A DNA stretch of 64,000 bases from Calycina herbarum (Eukaryota; Ascomycota; Leotiomycetes; Helotiales; Pezizellaceae): NCBI GenBank assembly GCA_001414485.1, contig LLEY01000101.1:124001-188000 (forward strand), in the 5' to 3' direction. Below, piece after piece: positions 33,401-42,800 of the stretch. The notes beneath the pieces are model-generated. The model was not told where the DNA came from, searched no databases, and saw only the letters and a program-made list of their open reading frames with translations. The translations under genes and the position numbers were made by a program. Each line of letters begins with the position of its first letter. Positions within the stretch are counted from its first letter, which is position 1.

Positions 33401-34024
33401 ATCCCAGCGAGCCTGTTGCTGCTGCTGCTGCTGCTGTTGCAGCTGGAGAGGGGTTAGCTGAGCAACTGCGCCCCCGGTGCCTGTGTTTGGAGCCGGAGGA
33501 ACTGATGCAGCCGTGTTGGGTTGGGCAGCTTGGGAGGCTTGGGACAAGGAGGATGAGGGGACATTAACGGGTTGAGCAGCTTGGGTTGAGGAGGAAGCTG
33601 GAACGGACGGAGCAGCTGAAGTCGCCGGAGTGGTCTGGGATTGGGAGGCAGTAGACATAGTAGTTCCAGAGGGGGAATTGAGATAATTCTCTCTGAACGA
33701 CTTCTCAAATCGATCCACAACATTGTTTGGCAGATGACCTGCAGTTCCGAAAGGTACCAGTTCGCATTGTCGAGTCTTATGGTCGTTATGTCCGCACCCG
33801 CCACAGGGTCGGTTTTTGGTTTTGCCACAGTCACATTTTTCGTGTGGGGAGAGACACCCAGCACAAACTTGCTCCTCGTTGTATTTCGGATATTCTTTTG
33901 TGCATTTCAAAGCAGTGTGCGTTTGAGGACTTTTGCACTTGACGCATCCCTTCCGCAAATTGCACCTGAGAGCAGGATGCGTTGTCTTTTGACATATTGT
34001 ACAAGTGTCATCTGGCGAAGACAT
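30435..34024 (-). CDS. Argonaute with four N-terminal CCHC zinc knuckles
   Basis: Six exons (32455-34024, 32141-32406, 31540-32084, 31254-31485, 30756-31208, 30435-30704); all phases fit; ~1111 aa. Residues 8-87 hold four zinc knuckles: C8-C11-H16-C21 (CX2CX4HX4C), C27-C30-H36-C41, C54-C57-H61-C66 and C74-C77-H82-C87 (CX2CX4HX4C). A Ser/Pro/Gln linker with a Q run near 194-204 follows. Next come the Argonaute N and linker regions (LSRETKRYLI, GFFTSVRPGDGSVLLNVNT), PAZ (QYTIVPALNLNLPCIDVGG) and Mid. Piwi shows slicer residues D (ILGADVTHP), E (RLQPGRQE), D (IFYRDGVSESQ) and H (PWHLNMDNTMFYI). Argonautes use small RNAs to find and cut or silence targets. Knuckles usually bind single-stranded RNA or DNA. 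The knuckles and the N domain share one exon, so this is not a mis-joined model. Confidence 0.92.
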
Positions 34025-34830
34025 TATCGCTGTTGGGCGAGTAGCAACGATATCGGTAAGAGCGATAATCGAAGTTTGAAATTCCAAAGGCCAAAGACCA
34101 AATTCGCAGTGGAAGAACGAATGGAAATTATCGATGCTAGAAGAAAGAAATCCGGCAGAACCACGCCTCTTTTATAGATCTCAAGTTCTCACCCAAACCC
34201 ATTCGTTTGAACGAGATCCTGTGGAAAGGCACACGCCACGAGGACAAACAGCATAAAAATATAGGGAATATCAGATAGACAAAAGGCACAAACAAGCCGC
34301 GTTCTCGTGCTTCAAGTCATTTTCAAATCCCAATAGAAAGAAAATAACCCAATCAGCCCCCTTAATAACACAGGACCCAACACCTGTGACTCTTCGAGCA
34401 ACAAAAGCACCAACAAAACTCCCAACAGCGAGTTTTTTTACATCATGGTACTTACCACAATAGTATACATGTCTTCTTCGTGACACACTTTCCCGCGGCA
34501 CAGATAAACCAATCTATGCCTAGAAACAGAAAACAGCATAAAATCAACCACGCTGCCATAACAAGCCACCACATACTCACAAAAACCCAAGATAATACAA
34601 ACAATACCACATCACTTGACTATTGAATCCATCTTGGCCAGTCCTTTCTCAGTCACCACAAACATTGTATCCCATCTCCCACCCTCATTACCCACTCCAA
34701 CAAATCACCTCCAACCAAACTCCTTCCATCACCAAGCTCATCGTCACTCGCCCACAAACTTATATGCCACTTCGTCGTACTTTTCATGAAATGAGGCGAT
34801 GAAGTGACGAGACCAATTGGAGAAAAGGTG

Positions 34831-34856
34831 AGGTGAGGTCAAAATAGTCTCCAAAA
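34831..34856 (-). promoter_or_regulatory. conserved upstream block of Argonaute gene 1
   Basis: A 26-bp block (AGGTGAGGTC, then AAAATAGTCTCCAAAA) about 0.8 kb upstream of the start codon. It recurs with one difference at 39698-39723, about 0.7 kb upstream of the paralog. GTAAGTGGGG-like sequence lies farther upstream in both. Function unknown; a shared promoter element or relic of the duplication. Confidence 0.5.
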
Positions 34857-35438
34857 TGCGTGCGAGCGCGAGCGCGAGCTAACGTGCCAAGTAAGTGGGG
34901 TAACGGGGACGGAAAAAACTTGTTCCTTCGAAAAATGGTCCTAAAGTGAGCATTAAACCACAACACAACGTTTATGAAAATAGATATTAAAGATTCATTC
35001 TAGATTTTTTAAACATTTTTCTGATAACTTGTGGCTGTACTATTAGTAGAGGAACAAAATGCCCAGGAAAACGAGCTTTATCACGTGATCACATCAATGA
35101 TTGTCCACCCCAGACTCTCGAGTTTTCACATTTTTTGGGGAAGTGAGTACTATTTGAGAGCCTTTATTTGATTTCTAAGAATCCTTCATTTTCTCAGAAT
35201 GCTTGTTTTGGTGGCCATGTCACGATATTCTAACTCAACCCTGGCTGTTAGACTCACAGTGCTTGATAAAAGTTTAGCATCAGTTCCTTGGGGAAAAATA
35301 TTCCATGAAATCTGACTAAATTACTTGACAGTAACGCGAACACCAACTTCTCTCCAACCCAACCAAGCCCCCCTGATCAAAATTTCCCAAGCGAAGCAAT
35401 TTAATCAAATGCCATTACCAAACTCCATGAACCTAACG

Positions 35439-35458
35439 TACGAATGCCAGCACTCGTA
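35439..35458 (-). promoter_or_regulatory. conserved 3'-flank hairpin of Argonaute gene 2
   Basis: In the minus-strand RNA sense this reads TACGAGTGCTGGCATTCGTA: eight pairs including one G-U, with the same CTGG loop as the copy at 30198-30215. The outer C-G of the other copy is A-U here, a compensatory change. Confidence 0.5.
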
Positions 35459-35642
35459 AAAACACCAAAAGCAAAGAACAAAGAATTGAAGCAAAGATTC
35501 AAATAGAGGTGAAAAGAAAAAGAATCAAAGAGGAGAAAAGAACGAATGAAAGAATAACAAACTTGCTATAAGCATACTCAACACCAGAAAGGAGACCAGC
35601 TCCTCTTGGACCTCCGCCATCAAGACAGAAGCGCAAGTCTTC

Positions 35643-38600
35643 TCAAATGTAAAACATGATGTTATCCAATTTCTGATGCCACGGGTTTTGCCTGCCATTT
35701 GTGCGATTCCAGATCTCCGGATCAGCCGCAAAATCCGAGATGTCCTTACCAGACCTCGGTACGTATCCATGGTTGAGTGACGGGCGCATGTAATGCCTGA
35801 GACGATCACAAAGCAAATCCGCGTAGCGAGCTGGTATGCAAATAGAAGGACACTTAGATGCCCTAGCACCTGTGTAGCAAATGCGATTTGTCTACCCGAA
35901 GCGACTTAGATTCGGATAACGCATATTTTGAACTGGAATGTAACTTACCACTTCTTCGAGTTCCTCAAGGGACAAACCTGATTCATTTTGGATCAGAATG
36001 TAATAGGAACTGCGAGCTGTTCCTATAAGATTGTGATGGCTTTGGAGGTAGAATTCAGTCCGGGAGGGGGCGACGACCTTTGTGTCGATAAGTGTACCGC
36101 TTTTTAGGTTTTCTGCCCATGCATCTTTAATGTTATTTGGTGCAGTTTCTGACGGCTCCTGGGGATTTGTATTGGGGAAGAATCGAGCGTGATGGCGCTT
36201 TGTAACCACAAACAATGTGATACTAGGAGACCAACTAGCAGTTAAGTTTTGGAGGCTGCCTGAACTAAGATTGCATGCGCTACGAATTTGTGGCAGCTCT
36301 TTATCCCAAACCATAGCAAGTTGCGATTCGCTGACGCCATCGCGATAGAAGAAGATGTGCTGGGGAAGAGCATCCAAATTTCTTTTTCCCTGGGAGTATG
36401 CTTTGTTGTACCAAGCTTTAACTCTCTCGAGCATCATTCCAGACAGGTCAGAAATCTCCTATTCAGAGTTAGTTTATTCAAGCATTTATAGGAAGTAAAT
36501 TGCCTCTTGTCTCCTCTTTTGCAGTCTTGCGGAACCCAGATAGTGGCTTGATTCTTCATCGTCCGTGGCAACAATAGCTGCAATTGAGGGGCAGTCGTCA
36601 ACTCCGACACCTGGATGAGTACAGTCTGCTCCTACAATCATTGTGCCTTTTGGAGCACCTGTCATGCCGGAGGCGTCCTCGGGGTTTTCCAGTTTATGGC
36701 TGATCCCGTTCAATTTCGCATTAATCTTTAGGCTAGTAGCTTAAGTTTAGCTTTTTGTTATGTCCAAAGATTTTATGATCTTACCTAATATTTGCACAGA
36801 GTGCTGGACTACCATGGTCTGGCTTCTGCTTTTTGCCTGGTGCTGGACGTGGGAAAAGGGTTTCGTTTTTAGCACAAATGGTTGGAACTCCGGCAACACA
36901 ATCTCCCCACCTCTTGATTTCCGCATAAAATTCCGTATCTTGGTTCTTCAAAATAATGAACAGAGCCTTGACTTCCCTATTTTCGGCCCGCAATCTTAAA
37001 GCGTTTAAGCACCCATTCAGTATTGATTGGCAGGTTGTCCTGTATTGGATCGGGTTGTTCTGATGTTGGGGAGTCGTTCGAAACTCCCAAATAGGTTTGA
37101 TAGAAGAAAGCCCGTCTGGTGAAACATTATAGTCCCTCAACACTCGGCGGAGTCTGTCGGTCACCTTACTAGGCGTTGTCTCGTTGGATCCTTTGTCAAA
37201 CCAGATAATATGAAGTTCCCTACAGCTTCCAGCACCCACGTCGAACCCACGGGGGTTTCCGTCAAAGCGCCATCCACCCTCAACAATATTCAATGATTTT
37301 CCGTTTGCTGTCAGTGTTGGGGGATCCAGATCTTTCGACTTAACTTCCACTAGTGAAGGCTTGAATTCGATTCCAAATTTCTGTAATGTTTCAAGTCAGC
37401 CACTGGTTTCCCAAGAATGAATGTTTGCCAGAGTGTATTCTTACCAAAAGAAGGTCGAGATCAGCCTTTTGGCGTAAGCCTAGCAGACTAAGACCATCGC
37501 TCGTGATCATTCTTTTATTGACAGGCGGAATAATCTGAGCATACTCGACCATCTCCTCAGCATCGTCGCCGTCCAGAACGTGGCTGACTACTTGCGAAGG
37601 AAGAATGGTGAGCTTGTCCGCTGGATACCAAGTGGCTTCGCCTTTTGCCGGGTCACCCCCAACATTGACGCAAGGGACATAATTGTCGTCTCCGAATTCC
37701 AAATCTCCGTCGTAATACTCGTCGTGGACTATAAAACAATCAGCGATGAATTCCAATGGCTCAATAACTAGGGAAAATGTGTACCATCAAACATGTGATC
37801 TCTGACATTAGTCTGACCAAAGAAAATCTCTGACATTTTCTCGAGGCCCAGATCCCCACGAATGATCCATCTCTTGCCTGCTGGTGCTTTTGTCAAATTG
37901 CATTTTACCCGGACGTTTTTCAATTCCTTCTTGAATTTCTTTTGGTTATACCGAGCTGATGGCCACCGCGTGTTCATCCATTCCAAGAGAACCATAGGCT
38001 TGAAAAAGGCAGAGGTTGTGGTACTGACATTGAGATGGAGTGAGCCACTTCCGGGGCGAACGGAGCTGAAGAACCCTTGATGTAGTATGTAACAACGAGA
38101 AGCAGTTTCACGAGGAGTATGTGGAATCGCAGGATAAAATCTCTTTCCTCCGCGTGCACCATTGAAACCTGGGTGATTCACCTTTCTCCAAAGAATGATG
38201 TTCAAAGCATCGAGGGCAATTGCAGTCTCAGAACTAGGATTTCCATCATCGGCTCTGTTAATGTGAGCGTTCAAGTGATGGATGTTGACCTGACCCAAGA
38301 GCGAGATAGAGGCATCGTTAACAATCTGCATTTCATTCTTGGGACCTGTGCGTTCATATGGCGTTGCTTTGCCATCAGGCGCAGTATTATAAAGGTGCCC
38401 AACAGAAATGATGGTGGATTCGTAATCACACACCCAGTAAAGAGCATCGGGTTTGTTATGAGCTTCCTTGAGGAGTTGAGAAATCAGGTATCGTTTGGTC
38501 TCACGAGACAACTTTCTCTTCTCCTTCGAACCTTGAGAACTTGACTCTTTAGACTTTGGAAGCTTCAGAAAGTCGCCAACATGAATGGAGTAACGATAGA

Positions 38601-39003
38601 GAGGTTTGTTGGGAACATTTTGAATCGTGAATTGAAAAAAGTTGCTTTGAACTGCGTCTGGATCTGAATGAGAGCTAGGAGGAGGGATATTACCCAATTC
38701 TCGTTTAGGCAAGTTTCTTTCAACTCGAGCCCAAGCTTCTTCTGGTGCCTCCGTGTTGGGGGGCGCGGCAGGAGGTGCTGAAGAAACAAACGGGTTAGAT
38801 TGGGCAGCTTGGCCAGAGGAAGACGAAGCTTGAGCGGGTGGAGCAGCTGGGGTTGCTGAACTGCCCTGGGAATGAGGTGGAGTCCCTTTAGGGTCACGGT
38901 CCCAATTTGGAAAGGTTTTTGGGATTGCTGGAGGAAAGACTTTGTTTTGAGGACCGTTTCCCGGACCCCCTCCCTTCCCACCACCGCCCTCGTTGGACGA
39001 CAT
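35643..39003 (-). CDS. Argonaute, tandem paralog without zinc knuckles
   Basis: Six exons (37785-39003, 37445-37728, 36785-37380, 36504-36732, 35949-36458, 35643-35891), ~1028 aa. Introns sit at the same points and phases as in the neighbouring Argonaute. The N-terminus is a Gly/Pro/Ser/Ala-rich low-complexity tail (MSSNEGGGGKGGGPGNGPQN) with no Cys-rich region. N and linker (RKLSRETKRYLISQL, GFFSSVRPGSGSLHLNVSTT), PAZ (YVPCVNVGGDPAKGEATWYP) and Piwi follow. The slicer residues are kept: D (IVGADCTHPG), E (RLQKRRQE), D (FFYRDGVSESQ) and H (PWHQKLDNIMFYI). The intron after RRQE appears to use a GC donor (36503-36502) rather than GT. Expected to load small RNAs in the cytoplasm; a division of labour with its neighbour is inferred. 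Confidence 0.92.
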
Positions 39004-40095
39004 TGGAAGAAGTGAAAGTTTTCAAACAAAGTAAAGAATCCAATAGAGTAAACCGTTGATGATCTAGAGTAAGATATTTCCAAGTTGCCCTCCTTATATA
39101 GAGCTCCGCCCGTTTCACAAACATAGCTTGGAGAATTAATCATGGCATTGTGACCCGCGGTTTGAATATACAAACAAGGAAAACAAGGCAAAAAAATCAT
39201 CTATCAAGCAATTTGAGACAGCTTTATCATCGACTATCCTCGTGATTTGAGTCAACGATCATGACCAATCTTGAAATCAAATGAAAATGATTCAAAGGGA
39301 AACAATTTCGCAAGAGAGTGTGCAGACAGAGGAAAAGAAAATATAACACTTATCAGTTGAAGAATTCTCCAAAATCTCACATGTTTCGCGACCCCAAGCA
39401 ATCAATTCTCCCCACACGAGGAAGTGGAGTCCTTAATCAAAGGGTTTGACATCCCCATAAGTCCACTTCAAGTACATCATACCCCACGGGCACAAATTCT
39501 CCCACTGGGAGAGTGGAAAGAGAAATAGCAAAGCACTGGTCGCAGGAATCACGACTGCATCGCTCTCGACTTCCTTAGAAATGTTTGCACCTAGCAGGCC
39601 TAGCTTTAGCAAAGCGCTCACCTCCCCACGTTTCCATCCTCGCACCAACTCAGTGGAGAGAAAAAAAAAGATGGGAGACAATGATAGCAAAAAGAAGAGG
39701 TGAGATCAAAATAGTCTCCAAAAGATGACCTAGTCAAGTCACGTCAAGGGATGCCTTCCGTCGGGTGACCAATTTCGGTAAGTGGGGGTATTGTACTGTA
39801 CCCCGCCATGCCAGCTCCCACCAGGAAGACTCATTCACAAAGTAAGAACAAGGAATGAAGATGCATGCGTAGAACATAAAACTCCCTCATACTACTTATG
39901 TACCAATAAAATCCCCTCTCCATGCCCATTCCAACTTGACGCCCGCCCATCGACGCCATGCATCCAAGATCCAAATTCCACCAACCCAAGAAAACCCCCC
40001 GAAATTTTCCACAGATGATTAGAAACTATCATAACATCATATACACATTACGCCACCTCAATAATGTATCAGTCCACTCCCATTCACATGAATTA
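39004..40095. other. upstream region of Argonaute gene 2
   Basis: No gene supported. It contains the conserved upstream block at 39698-39723 and otherwise ordinary intergenic sequence between the Argonaute promoter and the 3' end of the kelch gene. Confidence 0.4.
39698..39723 (-). promoter_or_regulatory. conserved upstream block of Argonaute gene 2
   Basis: AGGTGAGATC then AAAATAGTCTCCAAAA, matching 34831-34856 in all but one base. Each copy lies 0.7-0.8 kb upstream of its Argonaute start codon. Confidence 0.5.
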
Positions 40096-42800
40096 TTACT
40101 TATCCTCATCCCACTTCTCCTCAAACATACTCTTCCTCTTCCCATCCGGCTTCGGACTCCCCTTGACACCTAGCCTACTACTCGACGACCCAGTCGCAGC
40201 AGCCCCCATATAATCTCCCGAGTCTCTAATAGCAGTAGGAGGCGTCAAGGGACTCACGACATTCGGTCTAGCATCGCCCTCTCCTCCCCTCCGCTCACCA
40301 ATAGAAGTCGACTCCTCAACAATTGGATTGGGGCTAACCCTCCTCTCATCCAATTCCGGAATGCCCATGGGGGTAGCATAAACCGCGCCATCGGTACTAA
40401 CACTCGTCTCACTGATTCCTCTCAAATGCCCCCTTTCACCCTCCGAAACATTGGAAATCCCACTAAATCCTCTCTGTCTATCGGGGAGTTCACCAATCGG
40501 TGCACCTATAGGCGGAGAGTCCGCTCTGGGAGATGGGACGGGCGAGATGGATGGTCGAATGTTGGAGTTGTTTGATTCGCGAGAGACGGACGAGGTATGT
40601 GAGATGTGTGAATTCGAACGATGTGCACCGTTGGATCTTGAACTTGGGATTGCGACGAAACCTGTTCCGTGGAGTTCGGTTGGTCGGGAAGTATCTACAT
40701 TTCGTTAGGATAATTCAAGTCATCCAAGTAGGATTAGAGTAGCACATACCAGCCATCTCAACAAGCTGAACACCTTCAACTTCCGGAACATAAGCTTGCT
40801 CTTGCTCATAATCCGGAGAAACATGCGTATCATCCGTTGTAACAGTTGGAGCCTTTGCATCCGCAGGAGCCGGTGTCGAATTCCTCAGCCAGTTCGCTAC
40901 CCATCTTCTGTTGTCCAAAGTTCCGGCTTCACTTTGGGTAGCTGTTCCATTTTGCTTGAAATAATTCTTTCTTCTCCACAAGAAAATCGCGAGAGCCAAC
41001 AAACTGAGGAATATTAAACCAAGTACAACACCCAAAACTGGGGCTAGATATTTCGGGGTGCCATTGTTTGTGTCCGGTTTTGGAACAACTGATGGAGGAA
41101 TTGTAGGACGAGCCCCGTCAGTTGTTGGAGCAACATGGTATGGGTACCAAGTTGCTATCTTGGAAGTGTTGTATTGCGTGCCGAAAAGAGCGGTCATCGA
41201 TGCATTCGAAAATCCGCTTGGGCTAGGTGCCGTTTGAGACGCGCTTCCAGTAGCAGACCCTCCGATGACCGATACCACACTTGCGGGGACCCCATACTTA
41301 AACCATTTATCTGGATGGTACGAAGTAATCCATTCCGCGGTAGTAAGATTGAAGTTTTGAATGAACCCATCAACGCATGTCCCTGAGAGCCCGGTCGAAG
41401 AAGTATATCCTCCAACAACAATCATTTGGTCGGGATATGGCTTCGTGCAACGATGGCCAGCACGTCCATGCGATGCAGTACCCGATTTTACCTTTACCCA
41501 TGTGAAAGTAGGAATAGACAGAACCCATACATCATCAGAGAAATCGCCTGTTGGTGTTAGACCATCATAACCACCATACCAATAGATATTATGACTAGAT
41601 CCATCCTGGGCAGATGCGAGTACCGTACAGCCCTGTGTTAATTGCCCAGGACCGGTTCCAGTTGTGTTCTGTTGGTACCAGGTCTTGCTGTCGACATCAT
41701 AGACCGATACAGTGGACATAAACGTGGGACTCACAGCTCGCTGTGACAATATTAGCTAATTCCATGATGTTTGAAAACCATCTTACACTCTGGGCTTCGA
41801 TTGAAGCGTTGTTCTTTTGGGCTGCAGTTGCAAAGGAAGGATAAATGACCCCGCCAATTGCAACCAAAACACCCCTCTTTCCAACAGGCACCCAAACAAG
41901 CTCCGCATTTGCACGTCCGGGTACACTTGTGGGCAAAGAATCATTACTCCATGTTTCCCTCCCTTGATTTGAAAGATCTACCGATATCAAAGTGGTAGAT
42001 TGGACATTTGCCCGGACCGCGATATTCGAGGTGGACGGATCTTTAAAGATAGGACCAGAACTTGCCGACCTCAAACCACCAAAGTAAAACCCAAGTCCTT
42101 CAGACGGGATGCTAACAGATGCGCCATTCGTAACATATCTAGTCATACCAGTGGGTAATTGCTCCAGGATAAACCCCGAAGCGAACGTCTTTGGACCATT
42201 TGGGTATCTTTGATATGTTGCGATTTGGTTTTCTGGTTGTGCTGAGTAGGCAGATGTGTTTTTGTAAAGACCGCCATATGTAATCCAGTCGTAATCATTG
42301 GCAAACATAGCTCCATCATAATATTGTGGACCGATGTTATTCGCATTCCCACCTCCTGCCGCCTTGGTGAGATTTGTTATAAAGGCAGTGGTGAAATTGA
42401 AATCCCCGGTAGTATTGAATGGTGTGCTGAAGTTCAATTGGTAGACTACTCCAAGTGGATTATCTAGATGTGTGAGGATTTATTTCATTCGTTCATTCAT
42501 TCCAATTTGTCAACTTACCATCGCTATTTGGGCCATTAACTGTCCCATCGGCCATACCGGCCATCCACCATATAGCACCTCCATCGATGTAAAGTGTGTC
42601 GCGAATTACAGCGGCTAGTACGAAGTCAATACAGAAATATTTGCGAAAGGTTCGCAAAAAAAGGCATTGGACATACCTCTCGGCGAGTCCCAGGAGCATA
42701 TGATGCTATTGACTTGGCTTGCCTGCCATCCTGCATCCTGTGCAGCAGCTAGTCGCACAAAGAGCCCGGCGGCGACTAACAAAGACTTAGGCCAAATCAT
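40096..42800 (-). CDS. kelch-repeat membrane protein of the cell surface
   Basis: Five exons (42677-42800, 42519-42614, 41787-42463, 40750-41740, 40096-40694); phases fit; ~828 aa. A signal peptide (MIWPKSLLVAAGLFVRLAAA) leads into an extracellular kelch beta-propeller: AVIRDTLYIDGGAIWW, AELVWVPVGKRGVLVAIGGVIY, MSTVSVYDVDSKTWYQQ, HNIYWYGGYDG, DVWVLSIPTFTWVKV and DQMIVVGGY. There are many N-glycosylation sites. A membrane helix follows (YLAPVLGVVLGLIFLSLLAL, then AIFLWRRKN). The last ~280 residues are a Ser/Pro-rich cytoplasmic tail ending KRKSMFEEKWDEDK. Proteins of this plan are common in Pezizomycotina and are thought to sit in the plasma membrane facing the wall. Ligand and partner unknown. 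Confidence 0.85.

Larger units (their letters stand above)
34025..35642. other. region between the two Argonaute genes
   Basis: No gene. It serves as promoter of the zinc-knuckle Argonaute and 3' flank of the second one. It contains the conserved upstream block (34831-34856), a short GCGAGC repeat (about 34863-34880) and the second 3' hairpin. Confidence 0.5.

Noticed and set aside
33413..33440. CAG/CTG microsatellite as a separate repeat element
   Set aside because: It lies inside the Argonaute linker and simply encodes the polyglutamine run.
34025..34087. In-frame upstream extension of the zinc-knuckle Argonaute (21 codons)
   Set aside because: The extension has no ATG (it begins with TTG). 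The first ATG gives a start immediately before the first knuckle.
39800..39935. Possible third copy of the Argonaute 3' flank (GCCAGCTCCCA and ACTTGACGCCC motifs)
   Set aside because: The two short matches have different spacing from 30370-30400 and no hairpin is present, so chance similarity is likely.
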